This document shows positions 25,673 through 34,274 of a stretch of 64,000 nt of DNA, one piece after another. A model generated the notes under the pieces. That model saw only the letters and a list, made by a program, of their open reading frames with translations, was not told where the DNA came from and searched no databases. The stretch is from Bradyrhizobium sp. CIAT3101. GTDB lineage: Bacteria > Pseudomonadota > Alphaproteobacteria > Rhizobiales > Xanthobacteraceae. The stretch's first letter is position 1. Each line of letters begins with the position of its first letter. Both the position numbers and the translations under genes were made by a program. The stretch lies in contig NZ_CP121634.1 in assembly GCF_029714945.1 (NCBI RefSeq), positions 1,447,001-1,511,000 of the forward strand. Direction: 5' to 3'.

Positions 25673-27820
25673 ATGGTGCCGCATTCGCAGGACGTCGCGT
25701 ACTCAGAAGATGGCGCTCAGGTCTTATGGAGAGACAGCGAACGCGTCTTTCAACGCGGTTGGCGACTCGACGATGAGGGCAAACGGCGCCCCGTGCTGCT
25801 CGTTGTTCCTGCCGCCGATCGCGCGTCTCGTTCAACTCTTGAACACTTCAGGCACGAATACGAACTGAAGGACGAGCTCGACAGCGCGTGGGCGGTGCGG
25901 CCGCTGGAGCTCGTGCGCGACGCCAATCGAACCATGCTGGTGCTCGACAATGTGGATGGCGAGCCACTCGAGCGGTTGCTCGGTGTGCCGATGAAGGCGG
26001 GGCGCTTCCTGGGCCTCGCCATCGCGGTCACCTCGGCTGTCGGCAAACTTCACCAGCGCGGGCTCGTCCATAAGGATATCAAGCCGGCCAACATCCTGTT
26101 CAACGAGGCGACCGGTGAGGTGCTGCTGACGGGATTCGGCATCGCCACCCGCTTTGCGCGCGAGCGTCAGTCGCCGCATCCGCCAGAGATGATCGCCGGC
26201 ACGCTCGCCTACATGGCGCCGGAACAGACCGGACGGATGAATCGGTCGATCGATTCAAGGAGTGACCTCTACGCGCTCGGCGTCACCTTCTATCAGTTGC
26301 TTACGGGTGCCTTGCCGTTTGTTGCCGCGGAGCCGATGGAATGGGTGCACTGCCATCTCGCCAAGCGGCCGGTGCCGCCGGCCGAACGGCTGAAGGAAAT
26401 CCCCGGCGCCATTTCGGCGATCGTCATGAAGCTGCTCGCGAAGAGGGCCGAAGACCGCTATCAGACGGCGGGTGGCCTCGAAAGCGACCTTGGCAGCTGC
26501 CTGATCGCATGGGAGGCGCAGGGGCGGATCGACGAGTTTCCGCTCGGCGAACACGACACGCCTGACCGGCTGTTGATTTCCGAAAAGCTTTATGGGCGTC
26601 AACACGAGGTTGACACCTTGCTCGCTGCGTTCGATCGGGTCGTCAACGGTGGCGCCCCGGAATTGGTCCTGGTCTCCGGCTACTCCGGCGTGGGCAAATC
26701 CTCGGTCGTCAACGAGCTCCAGCCGGTGCTGGTACCGCCGCGCGGCCTGTTCGCTTCCGGCAAGTTCGATCAACTCAAACGCGATATTCCCTACGCAACG
26801 CTGGCACAGGCCTTTCAGGGCTTGATCCGTCCTCTACTCGGCGAGAGCGAAGCCGACCTTACACCCTGGCGCGACGCCTTGCGGGAAGCGCTGGGGCCGA
26901 ACGCAGGGTTGATTGTGGATCTCGTTCCTGAAGTGAAGCTCATCATTGGAGAGCCGCCGCAGGTTCCCGAGCTTCCGCCACAGGACGCGCAACGGCGTTT
27001 TCAGCTGATGTTTCGGCAGTTCATCGGTGTCTTTGCTCGGCCTGAACATCCCCTGGCACTCTTCGTCGATGACTTGCAATGGATCGATGCAGCTACGCTC
27101 GACCTGTTGGAAGACCTGTTGAGCCGGCCCGATCTCCGCAATCTCCTCCTCATCGGCGCGTTCCGCAGCAATGAAGTCACAGCAACGCATCCGCTCACGC
27201 GCAAGCTGGAGGCGGTCCGTGCGACAGGAAGGGTACAGGACATCAAGCTGGCTCCGCTCACGGCCAAGGAGCTGGGAAACCTTGTCGCAGATTCGTTCCG
27301 CTGCGACGCAGAGGAGGCTCATCCCCTCGCAGAGCTGGTGGATGTAAAGACCGGCGGCAATCCGTTCTTCGTGATCGAGTTTCTTCACCTGCTCGCCAAC
27401 GAGGGTCTCCTGGCCTTCGATCATGAGTGGGCGCAGTGGACGTGGGACCTCGGCGGCATAAATGCCAAACGATATGCGGACAACGTCGTGGAGCTCCTGG
27501 CAGGGAAGCTGACACGGCTGCCGCTCGACACGCAGGACGCGTTACGGCGGTTCGCTTGCCTCGGTAATGTTGCCGATGTCGCGGCGCTTTCGATCGTTCT
27601 GGGAACGTCGGAACAACAGGTGCACTCGGCTCTCTGGGAGGCCCGGCGTCAACAGTTGATCGACCGTCTTGGGCGGTCCTACAAGTTCATTCACGACCGC
27701 GTGCAGGAAGCTGCTTACGACCTGATCCCGGACAACGCGCGCGCCGAGGCACATTTGGCGATCGGCCGGCTGCTGCTGGCGCAGACCCCCCCGGGAGAAA
27801 CGCGACGAAGAAATTTTTGA
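25673..27820 (+). CDS. Trifunctional Ser/Thr kinase-ATPase-histidine kinase, N-terminal part (frameshifted)
   Basis: 715 residues. A protein-kinase-like domain (about 15-280) has [12 protein letters not shown] and [15 protein letters not shown]. The DFG motif is replaced by TGFGIA, and no clear VAIK lysine is seen, so phosphotransfer by this domain is doubtful. Next comes an AAA-type ATPase with Walker [10 protein letters not shown] (about 337-345) and Walker [13 protein letters not shown]. The frame ends early at 27820 after a run of seven C (27786-27792). With one C fewer the reading continues as [15 protein letters not shown] into the next frame. It is probably one gene of about 1,963 codons, divergent from and perhaps regulating the CoA operon. 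Confidence 0.85.
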   Translation: MVPHSQDVAYSEDGAQVLWRDSERVFQRGWRLDDEGKRRPVLLVVPAADRASRSTLEHFRHEYELKDELDSAWAVRPLELVRDANRTMLVLDNVDGEPLERLLGVPMKAGRFLGLAIAVTSAVGKLHQRGLVHKDIKPANILFNEATGEVLLTGFGIATRFARERQSPHPPEMIAGTLAYMAPEQTGRMNRSIDSRSDLYALGVTFYQLLTGALPFVAAEPMEWVHCHLAKRPVPPAERLKEIPGAISAIVMKLLAKRAEDRYQTAGGLESDLGSCLIAWEAQGRIDEFPLGEHDTPDRLLISEKLYGRQHEVDTLLAAFDRVVNGGAPELVLVSGYSGVGKSSVVNELQPVLVPPRGLFASGKFDQLKRDIPYATLAQAFQGLIRPLLGESEADLTPWRDALREALGPNAGLIVDLVPEVKLIIGEPPQVPELPPQDAQRRFQLMFRQFIGVFARPEHPLALFVDDLQWIDAATLDLLEDLLSRPDLRNLLLIGAFRSNEVTATHPLTRKLEAVRATGRVQDIKLAPLTAKELGNLVADSFRCDAEEAHPLAELVDVKTGGNPFFVIEFLHLLANEGLLAFDHEWAQWTWDLGGINAKRYADNVVELLAGKLTRLPLDTQDALRRFACLGNVADVAALSIVLGTSEQQVHSALWEARRQQLIDRLGRSYKFIHDRVQEAAYDLIPDNARAEAHLAIGRLLLAQTPPGETRRRNF
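27786..27792 (+). other. Frameshift site: seven-C run in the large kinase gene
   Basis: The run CCCCCCC followed by GGG shifts the reading frame by +1. Before it the frame of 25673 is coding; after it the frame reaching 31565 is coding, starting with GAG at 27795. Both sides have the expected family sequence. The cause may be a sequencing error, a true inactivating mutation, or slippage allowing on/off switching. Confidence 0.85.
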
Positions 27821-27944
27821 GATCGTCAATCAACTAAACCGCGGTATATCGCTGATCACTTCGCACGACGAGCGCGAACAACTCGCCGAGCTGAACCTGA
27901 TCGCTGGCAAGCGCGCCAAAGCTTCCACGGCCTATGTTTCAGCA

Positions 27945-30900
27945 TTGCGCTATCTTACTGCGGGCGCGGCAATTTTGCCAGACGATGCATCGGAGCGAAG
28001 GCCAGATCTCATGTTCGCGCTGGAGCTGCACCGAGCGGAATGTGAGTTTTTGACTGGCGAACTGGCCGCCGCGGAGGAGCGCCTGACGATGCTGGCATCC
28101 CACGCCGCAACGATCATCGATCAGGCGGCAATCGCCGGCTTGCGTATCGATCTTTATACGACGATGAGCCGGGTCGACCGTGCAGTCGAAGTCTGTCTCG
28201 GCTACCTCCGTTGTCTCGGTGTCGAGTGGTCGGCTCATCCGACGGCGGACGAGGCGCAAGGTGAATACGAGCGAATCTGGTCGCTGCTCGCAGGGCGCGA
28301 GATCGAGGCTCTCGTCGACTTGCCCATCATGAGCGAACCAGAGGCTCTGGCCTCCATGGATGTTCTGACGAAGGTCGCGGTCGCCGCAATGAATGTGGAT
28401 TTGAATCTGTATGGCCTGGTGATGTGCCGGATGGTCAATCTGAGCCTTGAACGCGGCAACACCGATGCCTCCTGTGCCGCCTATGTCTGTGTGGGAGCGA
28501 TTGCCGGAATGATTTTTGGCAACTACAAGGCCGGCTTTCGCCTCGGCCGGCTGGGATACGATCTGGTCGAACGGCGAGGGCTGAAGAGATTCCAGGCTCG
28601 GACATACCTGGATTTCGTCGTTCTCATCATCCCGTGGACCAAACATCTACGAACCGAGCGGGATTTGTACCGTCGAGCGTTCGAGGCCGCCAATAGCGTC
28701 GGCGATCTCACCTACGCGGGATACGCGTGCCATAACGTCAATCACAGGCTTCTGGCGATAGGTGATCCTCTCCCCGACGTGCAACGCGAAGCCGAGCACG
28801 GCCTGGAGTTCTCCCAAAAAGCCCGTTTCGTTGGCGTCGTTGACGTTATTGCGACGCAGCTTGCGCTCATCCGTAATCTTCGCGGCCTCACAGTGAGTTT
28901 CGGTAGCCTGAGCGACGCGCATTTCAATGAGGTTGAGTTCGAAGGCCGGGAGGTGCCCCCGATCGTGGCGTGTTGGTATTGGTTACGGAAGCTTCAAGCG
29001 CGCTTCTTTGCGGGCGACTATGCGGCGGCCGCCGGCGCATGGCTGAAGGTGCAAGAGCTGCTCTGGACATCGCCGTCCTTTTTCGAGGCGGCAGAAGCGT
29101 ACTTCTATGGTGCGCTAAGCCACGCGGCGTCCTGCAATGGCGCATCGCCCAATGACCTCCAGCAGCACGTCCAGGCACTGAGTGCCCATTACCGAAGATT
29201 CGTGGAATGGGCAGATAACTGCCCGGAGAATTTCGAAAGCCGCGCCGCCATCATCGGCGCCGAAATCGCCCGAATCGAAGATCGGGAACTCGACGCGGAG
29301 CGCCTCTACGAAAAGGCGATCCGTTCTGCGCGCACGAACGACTTCGCGCAACTTGAAGCGCTTGCCTGCGAACTGGCCGCCCGCTTTTACGCGGCGCGCG
29401 GCCTCGAGGAGGTTGCGCATCACTACCTGGGAAACGCGCGGCGGGGTTATCTGCGATGGGGCGCTGGCGGAAAGGTGCGGCAACTCGACCAGCTACATCC
29501 GCGGCTAAGGCAGGACGAGCGCGCGCGGAGCCCAACGGGTACGATCGAGGCACCGGTCGAACATCTCGATCTCGCAACGATGATCGAAGTCTCGCAAGCG
29601 CTCTCTGGCGAAATAGTTCTGGAAAAGCTCGTCGACAAACTTATGCGCGCGGCCCTCAAGCACGCCGGCGCAGAACGAGGTCTCTTGATTGCCCCGCGAG
29701 GCGATGAGCTGCAGGCAGAAGCGGAAGCGACGGCCAGCGGAGAGGACGTATCCGTGCGTCTGCGGGACGGGCAACATAATGCAGCCGCGCTGCCGGAGTC
29801 GGTGGTTCGTTATTCAGCACGTACCCAGGAGACCGTTATTCTCGACGACGTATCATCTCAGAATGCGTTTTCTGCCGATCCCTATATCGTCCAGGGGCGC
29901 GTCGGTTCTATTCTCTGTTTACCGTTGATCAGTCAGGGAAAGCTCATCGGCATTCTCTACCTAGAGAACAACTTATCACCGAACGTTTTCACACCTGACC
30001 GCGTCGTTCTGTTGAAGGTGCTTGCATCGCAAGCAGCAATCTCGCTTGAAAATTCGCGGCTCTATCACGACCTTGCAGATCGCGAAAGCAAGATTCGTCG
30101 TTTGGTCGACGCCAACATCATCGGGATATTCATTGGCGACCGCGAACGTCGGATTCTTGAAGCCAATGACGCGTTTCTACATATCATCGGATATGACCGT
30201 GAGGATCTGGTTTCGGGTCGCTTGCGCTTGGCCGATCTGAGCCCGCCGGAGTGGGGTGAGCTCGACAAGGGTATCTGGGCCGAACTGACTTCCACCGGAA
30301 TCATTCAGCCTTTCGAGAGGGAGTACCTTAGGAAGGACGGCAGCCGCGTTCCTGTGCTTGTTGGTGCTGCGCTCCTCAACGAAGGCGGGAGCGAGGGCGT
30401 CGCGTTCGTGCTCGACTTGACTGAGCGCAAGCGCGCGGAAGAGGCGCTGCGTGAAAGTGAACGAAGTTTGCGCTCGGCCATTGATGGGATACCTGGTCTA
30501 GTTGCGATTCTAGCCCCAAATGGTGAGCTCGAAGCCGTCAATCGCCAAATCCTTGAATATGGCGGACAGTCGCTGGAGGAGTTGAGGAATTGGGCAACGA
30601 ACGGGACGATACATCCCGACGATCTTCCCAATGTCGCCGAAGTCTTCACAAAATCGATCGCCGCCGAGATTCCCTACCATATTGAACAACGCATTCGACG
30701 CTTCGACGGTGAATATCGCTGGTTTGATAACCGCGGCATCCCGCTTCGCGATGACTCTGGACGTATTACCCGTTGGTATGTCCTCCTGACGGACATCGAG
30801 GATCGCACACAAGCGCTGGCGCAATTGCAGCAGATGCAATCGGATTTTGCCCACATGAACCGCGTAAGCATAATGGGAGAGTTGGCAGCCTCGCTCTCTC

Positions 30901-31565
30901 ACGAGATCGCGCAACCGATCGCCAGTGCCCGTAACAACGCCCGGGCGGCCCAGAATTTTCTAAAGATGCAGCCGCCGAACCTGGGTGAGGTCAGGGAAGC
31001 GCTCTCCTGTCTGGTTGCGGACGCAGATCGATCAGGAGAAATCATTGATCGTATCCGGGAGCAAATCAAGAAGGCGCCGCCGCGAAAGGAGCGCTTTGAT
31101 TTCAACGCGGCAATCAATGAAGTGATTGGATTGGCGCAAAGCGCGACGTTCCGGAATGGCGTTTCGGTCCGAATCCAGCTAGCGAAGGGACTGCGTCCGG
31201 TTTTGGGGGATCGCGTCCAGCTGCAACAAGTCTTGTTGAACCTGGTTCTCAACGCAATTGAAGCAATGGCTTCGGTTGAGGAGGGGGCGAGAGAGCTGTT
31301 GATCTGCACCGAGCAGGACCAGGCGGGCGTCCTCGTGGCGGTGCGCGATTCCGGGCCGGGCATCGATCCGCTGCATCTCGATCGGGTCTTCGACGCCTTC
31401 TACACGACGAAGTCCAGTGGAACAGGCATGGGGTTGTCGATTTGCCGCTCCATCATCCATGCTCATGGGGGTAAGCTGTGGGCGGGAGCAAATAATCCTG
31501 GCGGTGCCGCATTTCGGTTCACCTTGCCCGATCTCGAAAAAGGAGCTCACGGCTCTTCTTCATGA
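27945..31565 (+). CDS. Trifunctional Ser/Thr kinase-ATPase-histidine kinase, C-terminal part
   Basis: 1,206 residues from the first possible start (TTG), but coding sequence continues in frame back to 27795, so this is the 3' part of the gene beginning at 25673. Order: helical TPR-like region (about 1-500), GAF domain (about 535-690; LEKLVDKLMRAALKHAGAERG), PAS (about 705-810), second PAS/PAC (about 840-960), HisKA with SLSHEIAQPIASARNN, and HATPase_c with LNLVLNAIEAM, DSGPGID and GTGMGLSIC. The last 360 residues nearly duplicate the kinase at 13366. Its 3' end overlaps the convergent response regulator by 19 bases. It has no good ribosome site of its own. Confidence 0.85.
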   Translation: MRYLTAGAAILPDDASERRPDLMFALELHRAECEFLTGELAAAEERLTMLASHAATIIDQAAIAGLRIDLYTTMSRVDRAVEVCLGYLRCLGVEWSAHPTADEAQGEYERIWSLLAGREIEALVDLPIMSEPEALASMDVLTKVAVAAMNVDLNLYGLVMCRMVNLSLERGNTDASCAAYVCVGAIAGMIFGNYKAGFRLGRLGYDLVERRGLKRFQARTYLDFVVLIIPWTKHLRTERDLYRRAFEAANSVGDLTYAGYACHNVNHRLLAIGDPLPDVQREAEHGLEFSQKARFVGVVDVIATQLALIRNLRGLTVSFGSLSDAHFNEVEFEGREVPPIVACWYWLRKLQARFFAGDYAAAAGAWLKVQELLWTSPSFFEAAEAYFYGALSHAASCNGASPNDLQQHVQALSAHYRRFVEWADNCPENFESRAAIIGAEIARIEDRELDAERLYEKAIRSARTNDFAQLEALACELAARFYAARGLEEVAHHYLGNARRGYLRWGAGGKVRQLDQLHPRLRQDERARSPTGTIEAPVEHLDLATMIEVSQALSGEIVLEKLVDKLMRAALKHAGAERGLLIAPRGDELQAEAEATASGEDVSVRLRDGQHNAAALPESVVRYSARTQETVILDDVSSQNAFSADPYIVQGRVGSILCLPLISQGKLIGILYLENNLSPNVFTPDRVVLLKVLASQAAISLENSRLYHDLADRESKIRRLVDANIIGIFIGDRERRILEANDAFLHIIGYDREDLVSGRLRLADLSPPEWGELDKGIWAELTSTGIIQPFEREYLRKDGSRVPVLVGAALLNEGGSEGVAFVLDLTERKRAEEALRESERSLRSAIDGIPGLVAILAPNGELEAVNRQILEYGGQSLEELRNWATNGTIHPDDLPNVAEVFTKSIAAEIPYHIEQRIRRFDGEYRWFDNRGIPLRDDSGRITRWYVLLTDIEDRTQALAQLQQMQSDFAHMNRVSIMGELAASLSHEIAQPIASARNNARAAQNFLKMQPPNLGEVREALSCLVADADRSGEIIDRIREQIKKAPPRKERFDFNAAINEVIGLAQSATFRNGVSVRIQLAKGLRPVLGDRVQLQQVLLNLVLNAIEAMASVEEGARELLICTEQDQAGVLVAVRDSGPGIDPLHLDRVFDAFYTTKSSGTGMGLSICRSIIHAHGGKLWAGANNPGGAAFRFTLPDLEKGAHGSSS

Positions 31566-31939
31566 GGGCCAGCCGACCTGAGGGCTTCGCGGACACACTG
31601 CGTAAGATGCTCGTCATCCACCGGCTTGCCCAGGTAACATGCGACCCCGTCATTCAGGGCGCGAGCCCGGTCGGCATCATTGGGAAACGCGGTCACGAGG
31701 ATCGTCGGAATCACCTGGCCCGTGTCGATGAGGCGTCGGTAGAGTTCGAGCCCCGTCATGGCCGGCATCTGGATGTCGGCGATTAGGCAGGCTGTTTCGG
31801 CGAGGCGCGGGGAGGTAAGAAATTCGGCTGCAGACGAGAAAACGTCGGCTGTATGGCCCAGCGATCTCAAGAGCCTGCACAAGGACTCGCGACAAGACCG
31901 ATCATCATCGACGACCGAAACCAGTATCTTTCTCGTCAT
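31547..31939 (-). CDS. Single-domain response regulator (CheY/FixJ receiver only)
   Basis: 130 residues starting MTRKILVSVVDDD, with AAAGGCGGC upstream; an alternative ATG five codons earlier has a poorer site. The acidic pair is in VVDDD, the phosphorylated Asp in CLIADIQMPAMTG, the Thr in ILVTAF and the Lys in YLGKPVDD. There is no output domain, so it may relay phosphate or bind another protein. It converges on, and overlaps, the large kinase gene, making that kinase a likely partner. Confidence 0.88.
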   Translation of the reverse strand: MTRKILVSVVDDDRSCRESLCRLLRSLGHTADVFSSAAEFLTSPRLAETACLIADIQMPAMTGLELYRRLIDTGQVIPTILVTAFPNDADRARALNDGVACYLGKPVDDEHLTQCVREALRSAGPHEEEP

Positions 31940-32307
31940 GCCGCCTTTGGTCATTCGGTGGACCCGTCGTTTGGGCAGCCAACTATGCCGACGCTCTGCA
32001 TGGAATTGCCCGATCTGGGCGAGAATGCCACCAGTGCAATGCCCATGCCCCATAAACTTTGGCTTATCTTGACGACAACTGCGAAGCTGGACGGATAGGG
32101 CTTGCGATCGAGAATTTCGGCTGATCGAACGGGGCGCCGGGATCGCATCGGGCGACCTTAGGACTAGGTCCGGGTGCCATAAGCCTTGGTATCGTCATCT
32201 TGCCCCCTTTGGATGCCCGATGTCGACCTGTGCTCAATTGAGCTCTTGGTGACCGTCCTCCTAGTCTGCATGCGTACGAAGTTCGCACAGGCCAAGAGGA
32301 GAGGACA
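31940..32307. other. Intergenic region with two divergent promoters
   Basis: 368 bases between the minus-strand receiver gene and the plus-strand zinc-ribbon gene. The word CATAAACTTTGGC (32050-32062) recurs at 32843-32855 before the FixJ-type gene, which may mean shared control. A ribosome site (GAGGAGAGG) lies just before 32308. A sigma-54-like GG...GC pair near 32188 has the wrong spacing. Nothing else is seen. Confidence 0.4.
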
Positions 32308-32529
32308 ATGTCTTATCGCTCGGAAAGTCGCGGCTCTGACAAGGCCACGCGATGCGCAGTCTGTGATGGCAAGTTTGGGCTCGTTCGACATTATTCGTGG
32401 CGAACGCCGCTTTGCTCAAGGAGGTGCGTCGATCGTCTCAAGGCGCGCCGTCAAAGTGACCGTAACTGGATGAGCTGGCTCCAAATCGCCATCGACCAGT
32501 CGCCCGTGACCCGCGCGAGGGAGTCATGA
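32308..32529 (+). CDS. Small zinc-ribbon-like protein
   Basis: 73 residues with GAGGAGAGGACA before the ATG. Two cysteine pairs, CAVC (16-19) and CSRRC (36-40), about 16 residues apart, are the layout of a small zinc ribbon. The rest is basic (RRCVDRLKARRQ), which could favour nucleic-acid or protein binding. It overlaps the next small gene by four bases (ATGA), so the two are translated together. I do not recognise a named family. Confidence 0.7.
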   Translation: MSYRSESRGSDKATRCAVCDGKFGLVRHYSWRTPLCSRRCVDRLKARRQSDRNWMSWLQIAIDQSPVTRARES

Positions 32530-32741
32530 CTCTTCAGATCTCGCAACGAGGCAAGGAATATCTGAAGACTGCGCAGACCTTGCTCCGTTCCGCCAAGACC
32601 ATGACTGACCAGGCGATTGCGGGGCAGCTCAAGGCGCTTGCCGACGACTACGAGCGCCGAGCTGAAAAGGCCTCGCGTGATGATGCAGCCAGGGCGTTGG
32701 CTCGGTCAGCTGCCGGCCCGGAACAGGAGTGGCTCGTGTGA
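32526..32741 (+). CDS. Small helical hypothetical protein
   Basis: 71 residues, starting MTLQISQRGKEYL at the ATGA overlap with the zinc-ribbon gene. It is predicted to be almost all helix (EYLKTAQTLLRSAKTMTDQA, then LKALADDYERRAEKA), charged, with no membrane segment. Similar short proteins of unknown function are common in Bradyrhizobium beside stress and signalling genes. The translational coupling to the upstream gene is the main support for it being real. Confidence 0.65.
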   Translation: MTLQISQRGKEYLKTAQTLLRSAKTMTDQAIAGQLKALADDYERRAEKASRDDAARALARSAAGPEQEWLV

Positions 32742-32976
32742 GCCGATGGATAGGCTCGCTCAGCGGCTATCAGGCGGACGGTAGATCGAACTTCAGCCAA
32801 AATTCGGCCCGCACCTCCGATAGGCACGGACAGTGTCGGCACATAAACTTTGGCGTACCCCGCGCGCGTGCTCTTAGGAAAAATGGGGCTGTTCAGATTT
32901 CAGGATTAGGACTAGAAATGCGCGATCTGGCCGCACGCACAGGCTGATTTTCGCGATCTTTTTCTGAGCAGCAGCG

Positions 32977-33612
32977 ATGTCTGACGCAACCTCCACGGTG
33001 TTGGTCATCGACGACGATCCGGATCTCCGCGCTTCGGTCGGGCGTCTGTTGCGGTCGCTCGGTATCAATGTTCAGCTATTTGCCTCCATTTCCGACTTCC
33101 TCAAATCCGATCCTCCGAACTGCCCTACTTGCCTGGTGCTCGATATCAGGCTACCCGGCCAGAGCGGCCTCGATCTCCAGTGCGAGCTCGCCGCAGCAAA
33201 CAGGGAGATCCCGATCATCTTCATCACCGGGCATGGGGACATTCCAATGTCCGTGCAAGCGATGAAGAGAGGTGCCATCGAGTTCCTGACCAAACCGTTT
33301 CGCGATCAGGATCTCCTCGACGCCATTCAGCTCGGTCTCTCTCGCGACCGTACACGGCGGGAAAATGACAAGGACCTGGCCGTTCTCAGGGAGCGTTTCG
33401 GGTCACTAAGTCCCAGGGAGCGCGAGATCGTAACTCAGGTTGCCCGCGGTCGCCTGAGCAAACAGATTGCCCATGAGATCGGCATCGCTGAGGCCACTGT
33501 GAAAGTGCATCGCAGCAGGGCAATGCAGAAGATGCAGGCCGGCTCGCTTCCCGAACTCGGCCGGATGGCCGACAAGCTCAAGCTGGTGCCTGGCACGCCG
33601 CGACGTTCCTAG
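32977..33612 (+). CDS. FixJ/NarL family response regulator
   Basis: 211 residues. The receiver domain (1-125) has VIDDDPD, the phosphorylated Asp in CLVLDIRLPGQSG, Thr in IFITGHGDIPMSV and Lys in EFLTKPFRDQ. A LuxR-type helix-turn-helix follows (about 138-198) with LSPREREIVTQVARGRLSKQ and AEATVKVHRSRAMQKM. Such proteins activate transcription when phosphorylated by a cytosolic or PAS-containing kinase. No kinase is next to it; the large kinase and the kinases near 12-15 kb are candidates. It is not fixJ by context, since fixL and fixK are absent. Confidence 0.92.
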   Translation: MSDATSTVLVIDDDPDLRASVGRLLRSLGINVQLFASISDFLKSDPPNCPTCLVLDIRLPGQSGLDLQCELAAANREIPIIFITGHGDIPMSVQAMKRGAIEFLTKPFRDQDLLDAIQLGLSRDRTRRENDKDLAVLRERFGSLSPREREIVTQVARGRLSKQIAHEIGIAEATVKVHRSRAMQKMQAGSLPELGRMADKLKLVPGTPRRS

Positions 33613-33698
33613 GCTGCCAATTTGGTGGAATCCTTCACCTGCACGGCAGGCGCGCCCAATTTCTTGCGGCAATCTGCAGGGCGCCGTGTAAATTTGAG

Positions 33699-33717
33699 TT
33701 TAGCTAATACAGCTAAA
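33699..33717. promoter_or_regulatory. Palindrome upstream of winged-helix regulator
   Basis: TTTAGCT (33699-33705), spacer AATAC, AGCTAAA (33711-33717): a perfect 7-bp inverted repeat in an AT-rich patch, about 110 bases before the start at 33830. It suits a dimeric regulator binding site. The shared word GTGACGCGCCAC follows at 33724-33735. Confidence 0.4.
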
Positions 33718-33829
33718 TTCGCCGTGACGCGCCACCCGCGTGCAATAGCCCACCGCACTCCAAGCCGTCAGATTACGCCTCACAAGCATCTTTGCAGGGA
33801 TTAGCTCTCCCAACGCACGCGAGGTGATA

Positions 33830-34240
33830 ATGCGCGCATCAGGATCGACCGCAACTTTCGGAGGCTTGGCGCAATTTGATCCCGAACCGGAGCTTGACCA
33901 GAAGCGTCCCGTTCACGCCAAAGTGTTGTTCGGACCGTTCTGCCTCCTTCCGACGCAGTTTCTATTGCGGGAAGGCGACAGGCCCGTGCCTCTTGGAAGC
34001 CGGGCTCTGGAAATTCTGATCGCTTTGCTTGAACGCCGCGGTGAGCTGGTCAGCAACCAGGACTTGATGGCTCGGGTGTGGCCCAACGTCTTTGTCGAGC
34101 CTGCCAACCTCACGGTCCATATTTCTGCGCTGCGTCGCGCGTTGCGCGATGGCCGTGACGGGCATCGGTTCATCGTCAACATTCCCGGACGTGGCTATTG
34201 CTTCGTTGCTTCAGTGGATGTCGCGGGACACGAGAATTGA
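33830..34240 (+). CDS. Winged-helix transcriptional regulator without receiver, paralog
   Basis: 136 residues, ATG preceded by GAGGTGATA. After a variable leader of about 25 residues it closely matches the regulator at 11615: [68 protein letters not shown]. It has the OmpR/PhoB-type DNA-binding fold and no receiver or membrane helix. It lies 34 bases upstream of the FUSC efflux operon, so that operon is its likeliest target or its own transcription unit. Confidence 0.85.
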   Translation: MRASGSTATFGGLAQFDPEPELDQKRPVHAKVLFGPFCLLPTQFLLREGDRPVPLGSRALEILIALLERRGELVSNQDLMARVWPNVFVEPANLTVHISALRRALRDGRDGHRFIVNIPGRGYCFVASVDVAGHEN

Positions 34241-34274
34241 GGGCTAGTGGCGAACTATCCGCCGAGGTATCACC

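Noticed and set aside
27945..31565. An independent kinase gene starting at 27945
   Set aside because: Coding sequence continues in frame 150 bases upstream to the C-run and joins the preceding frame exactly, and the TTG has no ribosome site.
32186..32206. Sigma-54-like promoter
   Set aside because: The GG and GC elements are separated by 12 bases instead of 10.
32977..33612. Naming the regulator fixJ
   Set aside because: The family fits, but the fixL/fixK context is absent and FixJ-type regulators are numerous in these bacteria.
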